DNA of 64,000 bases from Armatimonadota bacterium. Its GTDB lineage: Bacteria > Armatimonadota > Fimbriimonadia > Fimbriimonadales > Fimbriimonadaceae. How positions within the stretch are numbered: the first letter of the stretch is position 1; each line of letters begins with the position of its first letter. The stretch lies in contig JAFDWR010000002.1 in the NCBI GenBank assembly GCA_018268355.1, forward strand, positions 62,001-126,000, given 5' to 3'. The position numbers and the translations under genes were made by a program. Shown one piece after another: positions 51,721-63,156 of this stretch. The notes beneath the pieces were generated by a model that ran no database searches, had not been told where the DNA came from, and saw nothing but the letters and a program-made list of their open reading frames with translations.

Positions 51721-52451
51721 CTTGCTTCTTTCAGGCTCCTCGTTGCCCTTCGCACGACGTAGGCGGTCTCCTTGGTCGGCGACTCTTTGGACCACCGTGC
51801 GGTGACCTCGCGCACCCAATCGGGGTGGGCTTTGCTCGCGTCGTTCAGCCAGTTGGCAACGCTGTCGCGGACGTACTTCGACGGGTCGCTCCTGAGTGGC
51901 TCGATGAGGTGAAGGCCACGGGCTGGCTCGGCTTTCAGTGGCTCTAGGTGGGCGCACCAGACGCCGCGCGGACGGGTGACCTCGCTGGCAAACCGGCGGA
52001 TGCCTTCGTCGTCACTTGCGGTCCAGTCTCTGAGTATTTCGAGTGCCTCGGCCAAGTTCTCCGTCACCGCGGGCCGGGCGGCGAGCCATGCCCATTCGCG
52101 AACACCGAAATGAGGGTCGGCAGCAAAGGCGCGAAACGACTCCAGCAACTCCGGGAACGCCAACGACCGAGCAGCGAGCGAATAGCATGCCCACCCCCGG
52201 ACGGTGTCGCTGACATGGTTCTTCGCCAGGTGAAATTGATCGACGGTCAGCGACTCACCAACCGTCTTCATCCGGCCAAGGTAGCCGCCTTCAACGACGA
52301 GGCCTGGCTCGCCGAAGACCGACCGGTGCAACGCGCCGAGGTCCATCGCGAGTCCTTCGACCAGGTTGACGGTGGGCAGGGTGCCCTGGTTGAGCTGAGC
52401 GAGAATCTCGGGCGGGATCTCGGCCATGCGGCGCGCGCCTTTGCGGGTCAT
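51717..52451 (-). CDS. AlkC/AlkD-like HEAT-repeat DNA glycosylase-type protein
   Basis: A 244-residue all-helical protein. The repeats include DTVRGWACYSLAARSLAFPE, HFGVREWAWLAARPAVTENL and EGIRRFASEVTRPRGVWC. The RRFASEVTRPR...W segment followed by PSKYVRDSVANWLNDASKAH is typical of the AlkC-like alkylation-repair family (COG4335). Such enzymes remove alkylated bases such as 3-methyladenine. The ATG overlaps the stop of the PII gene (ATGA). Whether this member is catalytic is not shown. Confidence 0.78.
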   Translation of the reverse strand: MTRKGARRMAEIPPEILAQLNQGTLPTVNLVEGLAMDLGALHRSVFGEPGLVVEGGYLGRMKTVGESLTVDQFHLAKNHVSDTVRGWACYSLAARSLAFPELLESFRAFAADPHFGVREWAWLAARPAVTENLAEALEILRDWTASDDEGIRRFASEVTRPRGVWCAHLEPLKAEPARGLHLIEPLRSDPSKYVRDSVANWLNDASKAHPDWVREVTARWSKESPTKETAYVVRRATRSLKEAR

Positions 52452-52789
52452 GAAAGGGCGGCCTCGCCGCGTTCGCCGGTTCGAATCCGGATCGCGTCGA
52501 TGACATCGGAAATGAAGAGTTTGCCGTCGCCGATCTCGCCGGTCTGGAGGGTTTCGACGAGGCACTGGACGACGTCATCGACCTCGTCGTCGGTCACGAT
52601 GATCTCGAGCTTGGCTTTGGGCAGGAGATTCACCGCGTAGGTGCTGCCCCGATAGAGGTCGGTGCGGCCTTGCTGCCGCCCATAGCCCTTGATCGATTCG
52701 ACGCTCAGGGCAGGAAACCCAGCATCGCTCAGGGCCTTCTGAGCGACCGCAAGGTCGCTCATCCGGATAAAGGCTTCAATCTTCTTCAA
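52448..52789 (-). CDS. Nitrogen regulatory protein PII family
   Basis: A 113-residue PII protein that senses 2-oxoglutarate and ATP/ADP. It has KKIEAFIRMSDLAVAQKAL, the T-loop GRQQGRTDLYRGSTYAVNLL with Tyr46 and Tyr51 (the usual uridylylation site), and the C-terminal signature DGKLFISDVIDAIRIRTGE. It starts with TTG. TAGAAT (complement of 52799-52804) ends 9 nt upstream. No amtB or glnA gene is near; instead it leads an operon with an AlkC-like and a RAYT-like gene. Confidence 0.93.
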   Translation of the reverse strand: MKKIEAFIRMSDLAVAQKALSDAGFPALSVESIKGYGRQQGRTDLYRGSTYAVNLLPKAKLEIIVTDDEVDDVVQCLVETLQTGEIGDGKLFISDVIDAIRIRTGERGEAALS

Positions 52790-52839
52790 GCTAGCGCTAT
52801 TCTAGCGCGGCTCGTTGGACGTGAACAGGTGGCGAGCCG

Positions 52840-53037
52840 TTAGGCCGCCTGTTCCATTCCCGCAGGATGAAATCGCTCTGTGGAGTGCATCGCCTCCGCT
52901 AGCTTGTGAAGCGCATTCAGACTTTCTTCCGTGTCGTCGAGTGCACTGCTCAAACAGCGTGAGAAGAGTTCACTTGCTTCCTCCAGAGTGAACGTAACAA
53001 AGACTTCTCGTCGCATGACGCAAAAATCTTTGGGCAT
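52840..53037 (-). CDS. Small hypothetical protein
   Basis: A 65-residue, mostly helical, acidic protein (TLEEASELFSRCLSSALDDT, ESLNALHKLAEAMHST). GGGGA lies 5 nt before the ATG; an ATG at 53016 is an alternative. I recognise no family. It lies between the PII operon and the surface-protein gene and could be cotranscribed with the PII operon, which starts 51 nt downstream. Confidence 0.5.
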   Translation of the reverse strand: MPKDFCVMRREVFVTFTLEEASELFSRCLSSALDDTEESLNALHKLAEAMHSTERFHPAGMEQAA

Positions 53038-53091
53038 TTTTCCCCGGCGGGTGAGGGTCAGGAGCAGAAAACCAGTACATTAAAGGAGGTC

Positions 53092-53178
53092 GTGGAACTT
53101 CTGCGACCGATATTTACGAAGAGGTCACTGTTAGAGGACACCACAAAAAGACGATTTCATAGGAGCGGCGTTGCCTGA
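53092..53178 (+). CDS. Possible 28-residue upstream ORF before the surface-protein gene
   Basis: The GTG at 53092 follows an almost perfect Shine-Dalgarno sequence (AAAGGAGGTC), itself just after a TACATT box. It encodes 28 residues starting MELLRPIFTKRSLLEDTTK. Its stop is 24 nt before the ATG of the 1139-residue gene. A second SD-led start (AGGAG before TTG 53171) also lies here. It may be a leader peptide or only a decoy. Confidence 0.35.
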   Translation: MELLRPIFTKRSLLEDTTKRRFHRSGVA

Positions 53179-53202
53179 CCATAAGGAAAGAACGCCACGG
53201 CG

Positions 53203-56200
53203 ATGGGGGAAAACAAGCCGATTAGACGTGCTTTGAGCTGGCTCATTCTTGTGCCGGCACTGAGCGTTGCACAGTCAACGCCACCCTCCCCTACGCCTAC
53301 CCGAGCCTCAACGGGCTACGTGGAATCGATCATCATCTCGGGCACCTCGTTCAGCATCCCGCTGCGCTATGGCGCCCTCGAGACTGAGACCACCCAGGTC
53401 TATCTCAACGGAACCCGGCTCTCTGCCGGCAAGGACTACACGCTCGATACCAACGCAGGCATTGTCTACCTGAAGGTCCCCCATCGCAAGGGCGACATGC
53501 TGCGCGTTGACTATCGATACGACAGTTCTCCGGAAGCGCAAAACAAGAAGGCCTCGAGCCTTCCTACCATGCGCATGGAGCTGGGCGGAACGGGTGCCAA
53601 CCTCTACGCAGGCCTCGGCGTTGCCGAACGTTCGGGCGACGGAAACGTCACCATGAGCAACGTCTTTGGCGTTGCTGGGAACCTGAAGTTCGGCAAGTCG
53701 GCGAGCCTGAAGGGCGGCGTGTTCTACTCAGAACGCGAGCGTCCGCAGTCTCAGGGCTACTTCTCAAGAGAGCGGCTCGGGATGCAAGGCGACGGCTCCG
53801 AAAAGTCCCACGCCATCCTTCAGGACCTTGGCTTCAACGCCATGGGCGGAACGATCTCAGCGTCGTTCCAGGATGTCAGCGCGGCCTTCACGGGCAGCGA
53901 CGCGCTGAACAACGCGGGCTTCAACGGTGACCAACTCGTCAAGGAACGCGGCCTGAAGCGAACCTCGCTTCAGATGAACGGGCTCAAGTTCGGCAGCACC
54001 AAGTTCTCTAACGGCTATCGAAGCGTCCGCGATGGCGGCGCGATGATCGAGTGGCGGAACCTGGTCGTTGATTCCGATGCCTTTGGATTCGGCTTCAGCA
54101 GCCAAAAGGTCGACCGAAACTTCCGCCGGTTCCAAGACCTCGCCGAGAATGACCGCGGTCAGCTCCAACGCGAGGCTGGCATGTCGCGAATGAATCAATT
54201 CGCGCGGCTCGGCAACGACAAGCGCGGCGTCAAGTTCAATCGCATGAACATTGACGATGGCAGCGGCAAGCAGATCAAGCGGTCGCTCGTGAAGCTCGGC
54301 TACGGCTCGTTCTCGTTTGAAGGCGGGACCCAAGAGGTCGAAAACGGCTTCTCGCGTCTCGGCAGCCTCCTTCCCGAAGAGCATCAGCTCTACGCCCGGG
54401 AGTCGGGTTTGCGCCGAGACTGGTTCAGCGTGGCCGGTGCCGGCTGGAACGTAAGCGACTCGCGCATCAACAACGCGAACTCGGGCATGCAAGCCACGAT
54501 GGCGGGCATCAAGACCGGCGCTTGGAGCGTGGACTACTTCCGGCTGAATGTCGATAGCGGCTTCAACCAGTTGCCTATGTTGCAACCGGGTGAGATTGAG
54601 TCATGGATGAAGGCGACCGGCAACTCGATTGAGCCTGGATTCGCCCTGCGACCGCAGGACCGCCAGCGCTTCATGACGAGCACCGGTATCGACCGACGCT
54701 CGCTGCGGGTCAGCCACAAGGCAAAGGGCTTCGGCCTCACCTATGGCCGGCTCGACCTGGGGGGCCGAAAGGATTCCACGAGCATCAACGAGTTCGGACT
54801 CTCGATGGGCAGCTATCAGCTCGACTACCGAAGCCAGCGCGTGGGTAAGGAATTCGGCGAATGGTATTCCCTCCTGCCGATCGAGCAAGAGCGGCTTGGC
54901 CCGATCCTCGGCATTGACCGCCAAGACGTCAAGCTGACGGGCAAGAACTTCAACGTTCAGAACATGACCGCGAAGACGGCAGGCGGCACCGCAAGCCGAA
55001 CGAACATCAACGTCAAGCTGAAGAACTTGGACCTTTCGCTCAACCAGCGACGGGTCGACAAGGGCTTTACGAACGTTGGTCAGATCGTTGATCCTGAGCG
55101 AGACCTGCTCGCCACGATGGTCGGACTCCAGGGCCTCGACTTCAAGGGAAGCTTCACGCCGAACAACAAGCTGCGGATCAACGCCCAGGTGAGCAGCTAC
55201 AGCGGAGCCGATTCCGCGCTTGCCCGGCAGTATCGCAACATCGACATCTATTGGAAGCCGGACGGTCGAACCGAACTGAGCGTGCTCAGCCTCCGCAATA
55301 AGAACGACCTGAGCTCGTCGCTCCTGTTCTTTGGCGGCTTCGACCAGCTTGCCTTCATCCGCGACCTCGGTAAGGGTTCGTCGATGAAGTTCCTGCGCGA
55401 GAATCACGACTTCGGTGGCTCCAACGCCAACAATCCGAGTTCGACGCGCACGATGGCGGGCATCAAGACCCCGCTCGGCAAGTCGGCGAACATCACGACG
55501 GAGCGATCCGAGACCCTCTTCTCCGATGGCACCAAGGAAACGATCTTTGCGAACACGATTGACGCCCACCTGACCAAAGAGTTCGGCTTCAATCTCAGCG
55601 AGACCATCTCTGATCGGCCCGGCCAGTCGAGCGACACGACGCAGCGCAACTACGGCCTGTACTACAAGTTCTCGAACGGCATGATGCTGTCGTACGGCTA
55701 CGTTCGCAACATGAACGGCCAGGACACCGGCACCTCGAACACGAGCATCGGCCTCAGCTCGGGCAACATCGGCAACATCAACGTTGGCGCGGCCCAGCAG
55801 GTGCGCAATAGCTTCGACCAAGACCTTGGTCAACAGCACGGCGTCAACCTTGCCCTCAGCAGCGCGAAGCCGTTCCGACTCGGTGGCATCTCGAACTTCC
55901 GCTGGACCTTCTCGCTGAACGCAATGAAGGATCGCCAGCGCTGGCCGCTCGAAAATCGCCTCATCGGCTTCTCGGGCAACCTCGGCGAATCGGCCTTCAG
56001 CTATGAGTACAAGAGCCAGATGAGCCCGACCGGCATCCGCGGCATCGACCGAACCTTCCAGTTCCAAACGAGCCAGGATCCGAACCGCAAGCTCGTCGCT
56101 TCGATGCTTTACAAGGTGCGAACGCTGCCTTGGAACCAGCAGATCATGATCCGCAACTTCAACCTCGCGTGGAAGATGGATCGCAACTGGACGCTGAGCC

Positions 56201-56622
56201 ACCAGATGATCACCAACCCCGAGCAGATGAACGGCGGCGTTCTCCTTGGCTCGGTGCCTCTTCCCACCGCGCGAACCGCGTGGAAGCTCGATTTTGGCGG
56301 CAACCCCGACACCACGTTCGGCGCGTCATGGTTCGAAGAGCGCAATCTGCAATCTCGACAGATCGTCCGCGTGGCGGGTGCCAACCTCTCGCTGTTCAAC
56401 CGATCCGGCTCGCCGGTCAAGCTGTTCTTTGGCCTCGACGAGAACTCAAATCCGAACGCCCGCAACCGCCAGATCCGCTACGGACTGGAATTCAACCAGC
56501 GCCCGGGCCCGAACCAGTCGCTGAGCTTTGCGATTGGCAACACCGCGTTCAACTACGCAGTCCCCGACGGCTTCCGACGGGACAACCTGAACCTGCGCAT
56601 CGACTGGTCGATCCGGTTCTAA
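53203..56622 (+). CDS. Giant beta-rich surface protein with internal repeats
   Basis: A 1139-residue protein with a signal peptide (ALSWLILVPALSVAQS). A proline-rich stretch leads into a small beta domain (residues about 38-108) with VYLNGTRLSAGKDYTLDTNA, a form also seen in SprA-like surface proteins. From about 225 to 650 it carries a repeat of roughly 70-95 residues whose core is V-D-x-x-F ... L ... E ... L ... G-(hydrophobic)-x-R. The C-terminal 500 residues are strand-rich and end in DWSIRF, a terminal-Phe barrel signature. It is probably an outer-membrane barrel. No family is recognised. Confidence 0.7.
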   Translation: MGENKPIRRALSWLILVPALSVAQSTPPSPTPTRASTGYVESIIISGTSFSIPLRYGALETETTQVYLNGTRLSAGKDYTLDTNAGIVYLKVPHRKGDMLRVDYRYDSSPEAQNKKASSLPTMRMELGGTGANLYAGLGVAERSGDGNVTMSNVFGVAGNLKFGKSASLKGGVFYSERERPQSQGYFSRERLGMQGDGSEKSHAILQDLGFNAMGGTISASFQDVSAAFTGSDALNNAGFNGDQLVKERGLKRTSLQMNGLKFGSTKFSNGYRSVRDGGAMIEWRNLVVDSDAFGFGFSSQKVDRNFRRFQDLAENDRGQLQREAGMSRMNQFARLGNDKRGVKFNRMNIDDGSGKQIKRSLVKLGYGSFSFEGGTQEVENGFSRLGSLLPEEHQLYARESGLRRDWFSVAGAGWNVSDSRINNANSGMQATMAGIKTGAWSVDYFRLNVDSGFNQLPMLQPGEIESWMKATGNSIEPGFALRPQDRQRFMTSTGIDRRSLRVSHKAKGFGLTYGRLDLGGRKDSTSINEFGLSMGSYQLDYRSQRVGKEFGEWYSLLPIEQERLGPILGIDRQDVKLTGKNFNVQNMTAKTAGGTASRTNINVKLKNLDLSLNQRRVDKGFTNVGQIVDPERDLLATMVGLQGLDFKGSFTPNNKLRINAQVSSYSGADSALARQYRNIDIYWKPDGRTELSVLSLRNKNDLSSSLLFFGGFDQLAFIRDLGKGSSMKFLRENHDFGGSNANNPSSTRTMAGIKTPLGKSANITTERSETLFSDGTKETIFANTIDAHLTKEFGFNLSETISDRPGQSSDTTQRNYGLYYKFSNGMMLSYGYVRNMNGQDTGTSNTSIGLSSGNIGNINVGAAQQVRNSFDQDLGQQHGVNLALSSAKPFRLGGISNFRWTFSLNAMKDRQRWPLENRLIGFSGNLGESAFSYEYKSQMSPTGIRGIDRTFQFQTSQDPNRKLVASMLYKVRTLPWNQQIMIRNFNLAWKMDRNWTLSHQMITNPEQMNGGVLLGSVPLPTARTAWKLDFGGNPDTTFGASWFEERNLQSRQIVRVAGANLSLFNRSGSPVKLFFGLDENSNPNARNRQIRYGLEFNQRPGPNQSLSFAIGNTAFNYAVPDGFRRDNLNLRIDWSIRF

Positions 56623-56708
56623 ACCCTCCCCTTCGGGTATCCTTGTAGGTTCAAAGGAGTGAGTATGCCGCGCCTTTTCCCGCGCCTTACTCGTCAGGAA
56701 TTTCACCC

Positions 56709-59216
<2,508 letters not shown>

Positions 59217-59240
59217 ACCCACTGAACCGGTGGCGGTGAT

Positions 59241-60671
59241 CTACTCGATCTTCGCCACCGGCTCGGTCATCGAGAGCATCGCCTCTCGAATCCCCTCCCG
59301 GCCCCAGCCGCTTTCTTTCACGCCGCCATAGGGCGAGGCATCAAACCGCAGGCTGGGCGAATCGTTGACCACGATCCCGCCGACTTCCAGTTCGTCCCAG
59401 GCTCGCTCAATCACGCTTGGGTCGTGGCTAAACAGGCCCGCCTGAATGCCGTACTTCGACCGGTTGACCCGTGCGAACGCTTCGTCCCAGGTTGTGAACG
59501 GCGCGAGATCGCAAACCGGGCCAAACGCCTCTTCGCAGCCGAGATCGCACGATTCGGGGACGTTCTCAAGCACGATCGGCGGCACGAGGGCGCGCTGTCG
59601 CTCGCCCCGAAGCAGGATCGTCGCCCCGAGCATCTCGGCAACCTCGACCTTGTCTTCCAGCTTCTTCGCTGCTTCTTCCGAGATCATCGGGCCACAAATC
59701 ACGGCGGCGACTCTCGGCTCGCCGGTGCGGACCTGCTTGGCGGCGGCTAGGAACTTGTCGCGGAACGCCGCATAGACCGATTCATGGACCAGGATGTGCT
59801 GGACGCTGATGCAGATCTGCCCGGCATAGGCAAACGCCCCGGGGACAAGCTTCGCGACGGCGTCATCGAGGTCGGCGTCGGGTCCGACGAGGGCAAAGGC
59901 ATCGCCGCCCAGCTCAAGGACCACCGGCCTGCGGCCCATCTTCTCCTTCAGGGCCCATCCGACTGCAGGTGAGCCGGTGAAGCTGAGCATGTTGACCTCG
60001 GGCATCATCAGCCCCTTCTCCGCCGACCTCGGCGACCCGGCCCAGACGTTCACCGCGCCATGCGGACAGCCGGATTCATGGATGATCCGGCCAAGCGCCA
60101 TCGTCGAGAGGGCGGCCTGGGGCGAGGGCTTGATCACCATCGTGCAACCCACCGCGAGGGCAGGCGCGACCTTGTGAGCGGTGAGGTTGAACGGCCAATT
60201 GTAGGGCACGATCCCGAAAACGACGCCAACGGGTCGACGCCTTACAAAGATCTGACGCCCTTTCCCCCGAGGATCGTAGTCGGTGCTGCGGACCTCGTCG
60301 TTCCAGTCGTTGAGAGCAGCCGCCGCGAGTTCAAAGGTGAACGCGCATCGGTCGAGTTCGGCGAGGCCAAGTGTCACCGGCTTGCCAATCTCGTCGGCCA
60401 TCAGCTCGCTCAACTCGGTTCGACGATCACGCACGCGAGCAGCAATCTCGCGCAGGAGTCGCTGGCGCTCGGCGACGGAAGTCTGCCGGTAGAGGGGAAA
60501 GGCGTCTGCCGCTGAGAGAATGCTCGTGCGAAGTTCGCTCCAACCGCCTTCGGCATAGGTCCCCACCACATGGCCATCGAGCGGGGAGCGCGCGATCTCC
60601 TTTCCAACGGCTTGATCACACGGTCCACCGACGAATGTTCCGTTGATGAGCATTTCCTCGTGGCGACTCAT
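59241..60671 (-). CDS. NAD(P)-dependent aldehyde dehydrogenase
   Basis: A 476-residue ALDH. It has FGIVPYNWPFNLTAHKVAPA, the cofactor segment IKPSPQAALS, the catalytic Glu in VLELGGDAFALV and the catalytic Cys in YAGQICISVQHI. The substrate class is unclear; the sequence falls near lactaldehyde/phosphonoacetaldehyde-type enzymes. TACCCT ends 7 nt before the ATG, the same spacing as at the SIS gene. It converges with gyrA over an inverted repeat (59227-59235/59253-59261) and is divergent from the thioesterase gene. Confidence 0.9.
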   Translation of the reverse strand: MSRHEEMLINGTFVGGPCDQAVGKEIARSPLDGHVVGTYAEGGWSELRTSILSAADAFPLYRQTSVAERQRLLREIAARVRDRRTELSELMADEIGKPVTLGLAELDRCAFTFELAAAALNDWNDEVRSTDYDPRGKGRQIFVRRRPVGVVFGIVPYNWPFNLTAHKVAPALAVGCTMVIKPSPQAALSTMALGRIIHESGCPHGAVNVWAGSPRSAEKGLMMPEVNMLSFTGSPAVGWALKEKMGRRPVVLELGGDAFALVGPDADLDDAVAKLVPGAFAYAGQICISVQHILVHESVYAAFRDKFLAAAKQVRTGEPRVAAVICGPMISEEAAKKLEDKVEVAEMLGATILLRGERQRALVPPIVLENVPESCDLGCEEAFGPVCDLAPFTTWDEAFARVNRSKYGIQAGLFSHDPSVIERAWDELEVGGIVVNDSPSLRFDASPYGGVKESGWGREGIREAMLSMTEPVAKIE

Positions 60672-60709
60672 TGGCTAGAGGGTACCGCTGCTGGTACGGT
60701 TTAACTTCT

Positions 60710-61258
60710 ATGGCGCAAAAGACGGTTTCCGAATCTCATCTTGAACTTGCTGAAATCGTCGAGCCGAACGACGCGAACTTCCTCGGCAAGGCCTTCGGCG
60801 GTGCGATCCTCGCGAAGATCGACCTTTGCGCCTACGCCACCGCCTCGCGCTATGCGAGCGCGATCTGCGTGACCGCGAGCTTTGACCGCGTGGACTTCCA
60901 CTCCCCCATCGAGGTCGGCGAAGTGGTCTCGATGATCGGAAAGGTCACCTACGTCGGCCGGACCTCGGTCGAGGTGACGATTGAGCTCTATGCCACCAAC
61001 GTGCTCAGCGGCGAACGCCGCCACACGAACACCGCTCGCGTGACAATGGTCGCCCTTGGCCCCGACCAGCGACCGACGGAAGTTCCCCGCCTGGTCTGCG
61101 AGTCGCGCGAGGAAAAGATCGGCTTCCTGGAGGGCAAGCTGCGGCGGGAGCTGCGCGGCAACTCGAAGGAGGTCCTGGAGAGCTGGACCGAGCGATTTCG
61201 AGGCTTCGATGAACCTGAGCTGGACCGCCTGATCGCGGCGCAAAGCCTCACTAAATAA
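60710..61258 (+). CDS. Acyl-CoA thioesterase (hotdog fold)
   Basis: A 182-residue protein with one hotdog domain. EIVEPNDANFLGKAFGGAIL (with the catalytic-type Asp/Asn region and GG), then ATASRYASAICVTASFDRVD and SPIEVGEVVSMIGKVTYVGR fit the BFIT/YciA group. It hydrolyses acyl-CoA to free acid and CoA. The ATG at 60710 is chosen over an upstream reading that overlaps the aldehyde dehydrogenase start. TACGGT ends 9 nt before it. Confidence 0.88.
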   Translation: MAQKTVSESHLELAEIVEPNDANFLGKAFGGAILAKIDLCAYATASRYASAICVTASFDRVDFHSPIEVGEVVSMIGKVTYVGRTSVEVTIELYATNVLSGERRHTNTARVTMVALGPDQRPTEVPRLVCESREEKIGFLEGKLRRELRGNSKEVLESWTERFRGFDEPELDRLIAAQSLTK

Positions 61259-61295
61259 TTTTGGAAACCATTTGATGGCCTAAAGGATTCTGTCC

Positions 61296-61802
61296 ATGAT
61301 GATCACAACTGCCCTCGCCACCCTCCTTTTGGCTCAACTCAACGATGCGCCCGCCGGACCGCTCCCGACTGGGACGTGGATCAACACGGAAAAGCCGATC
61401 AGCTGGGAATCTCGAAAGGGGAAGGTCACCCTCGTCCACTTCTGGACCTTTGCCTGCAGCAACTGCAAAGCAAACCTCCCGGCCTACAACAATTTTGCCA
61501 AGGAGTTCGAGAAGCGCGGCGTCATGGTCATCGGCATCCACACGCCTGAACTCGAGTTCGAGAAGGACGAGGCCAATGTCCGCAAGGCGGTCGAGAAGCA
61601 GAAGATCACTTACCCGGTGGCGATTGACGCCAAGGGCGAGATTTGGAACGCCTGGAAGCAGCAGGTTTGGCCGACGATCTATGTGATCGACAAGAAGGGC
61701 ACCGTCCGCGGTGGTTGGATTGGCGAACTAGAATATGGCAAGGGGGGCGGAAACGCCTTCATTCGCAAGCTCGTTGAGCGCTGTCTTGCTGAAAAATCGT
61801 AA
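61296..61802 (+). CDS. Secreted thioredoxin-like protein (TlpA/DipZ C-terminal type)
   Basis: A 168-residue protein with a signal peptide (ITTALATLLLAQ) and one thioredoxin fold. The redox pair is in HFWTFACSNCKANLPAYNNF (CSNC). VMVIGIHTPELEFEKDEANV and the cis-Pro region QVWPTIYVIDKKG follow. It probably acts as an oxidoreductase outside the cytoplasm. AGGA lies 8 nt before the ATG. Confidence 0.88.
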   Translation: MMITTALATLLLAQLNDAPAGPLPTGTWINTEKPISWESRKGKVTLVHFWTFACSNCKANLPAYNNFAKEFEKRGVMVIGIHTPELEFEKDEANVRKAVEKQKITYPVAIDAKGEIWNAWKQQVWPTIYVIDKKGTVRGGWIGELEYGKGGGNAFIRKLVERCLAEKS

Positions 61803-61867
61803 AAATCTGGAAATCAACGATCCAGTTCGACGCGATTCGCGTTAGGCTATTCACAAGAATTTTATTC

Positions 61868-61893
61868 ATGGGGCCCTGTTTCCAGGGCTCCAT
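61868..61893 (+). other. Hairpin upstream of the histidine kinase gene
   Basis: An 11-bp inverted repeat (61868-61878 with 61883-61893, one G-T pair) with a TTTC loop ends 12 nt before the kinase ATG. There is no T tract, so it is not a standard terminator. It would be in the kinase mRNA leader if transcription begins upstream. Confidence 0.4.
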
Positions 61894-61905
61894 GTCGTTG
61901 CGTGT

Positions 61906-63156
61906 ATGAGCCTGAATCGTAACCCTTCCGAGAAGCCCTTGATTGGGCTGCTTGATGCGCTTGCTTCCATCACAAAAGGTGTTTTGGGGAGTGAATCCGT
62001 CGAAAGCCGCGCGAAGCGCTGCGCGAGCGTGATCCGCGAGGCGATCGGTGTCGATGCGGTCGTCTTGCGCCGCCTGGTCGGTGAGGAATTGATCATCCTC
62101 GGAGCCGACGGAATCGCCGAAGAGCGACTCCTCCATTCCCTGCCCTCGAATCTTGGCCTTGGCGCGCGGATGATCAAGGAGCAGCAGGCGCTCGCCGTTC
62201 CCGAAGTCCAGCTCTATGCCGGTCGCCGAGCGAGCATGATTCGCGGCGGCTACGAGTTCATTTCTTATGCCGGCGCGCCGATGGTTGTTGGCGGTGAAGT
62301 TGTCGGCGTCGTTGGTGTTTACACCGAACGTGAGCCTCGCGAATTCAACGAATCGGAGCTCGCCCTCCTGCAGATCGTTGCCGACCACTTTGGCGTCGTC
62401 CTCAAGAACGAATCGCTGTTCAAAGAGCTGATCTATTCGAACATGGAGCTCGACACCCGGGTGATGTCGCGCACCGCCGAGCTCGAGGTCGCGAACAAGG
62501 AAATGGAGTCGTTCACCTACATGGTGGCCCACGACCTTCGCGGTCCTGTTCGAGCGATCAGCTCGACGAGCATGATCCTCCTCCAGGACCATGCCGAACA
62601 GCTTTCTCCCGAGGCAAAATATGAGGTCGAGCGGCAGGTCCTTGCGACGCGGCGCCTTTCTGATCTCATCGACGACCTCTTGACCTTGGCACGGCTGGGC
62701 CGCCGAAAGGCAGTGCCCGAACGGATCGATTTGTCCAAGATGGCCAACGATATCCTCGCCACATTGGAGAATCGCACCCAGCTCACCATCCAGTCAAAGG
62801 TCGACCCCGACCTCGTCGTTCTCGCCGACCCCGAGCTTCTCGACCTGATGCTCACCAACCTCTTTGAGAACGCGATCAAGTTCCGAAAGCCGGGGCAGGC
62901 GCCGTCGATCCACTTCGGAATGACCAATGCGGAAACGTTCTTTGTCGCCGACAAGGGCATCGGCTTCGACATGAAGTTCGCGAACAAGGTCTTTGAGCCC
63001 TTCGAGAGGCTCGTAAGCGACCGCGACTATGAAGGCACCGGCATCGGGCTGGCCAACGTCCGCCGCATCGTCCACCGCCATGGCGGGCAGATCTGGGTTG
63101 ACAGCAACCCCGGCGAAGGCACGACGTTCTACTTCGACCTGACGACGGTCCCTTAG
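61906..63156 (+). CDS. Soluble GAF-domain sensor histidine kinase
   Basis: A 416-residue cytoplasmic kinase. A GAF domain (residues about 18-168) senses an unknown small signal. A short coiled stretch leads to the HisKA domain with the phospho-acceptor His209 in FTYMVAHDLRGPVRAI. The ATPase domain has the N box NLFENAIKF, G1 DKGIGFD, F box FEPFERL and G2 GTGIGLANV. There is no response regulator gene next to it, so it is an orphan. It overlaps the convergent esterase gene by 4 nt. Confidence 0.93.
   Translation: MSLNRNPSEKPLIGLLDALASITKGVLGSESVESRAKRCASVIREAIGVDAVVLRRLVGEELIILGADGIAEERLLHSLPSNLGLGARMIKEQQALAVPEVQLYAGRRASMIRGGYEFISYAGAPMVVGGEVVGVVGVYTEREPREFNESELALLQIVADHFGVVLKNESLFKELIYSNMELDTRVMSRTAELEVANKEMESFTYMVAHDLRGPVRAISSTSMILLQDHAEQLSPEAKYEVERQVLATRRLSDLIDDLLTLARLGRRKAVPERIDLSKMANDILATLENRTQLTIQSKVDPDLVVLADPELLDLMLTNLFENAIKFRKPGQAPSIHFGMTNAETFFVADKGIGFDMKFANKVFEPFERLVSDRDYEGTGIGLANVRRIVHRHGGQIWVDSNPGEGTTFYFDLTTVP

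Noticed and set aside
54601-56202. 533-codon antisense frame within the surface-protein gene
   Set aside because: The forward frame has a signal peptide, internal repeats and a terminal-Phe barrel end; the reverse one is a codon-bias shadow.
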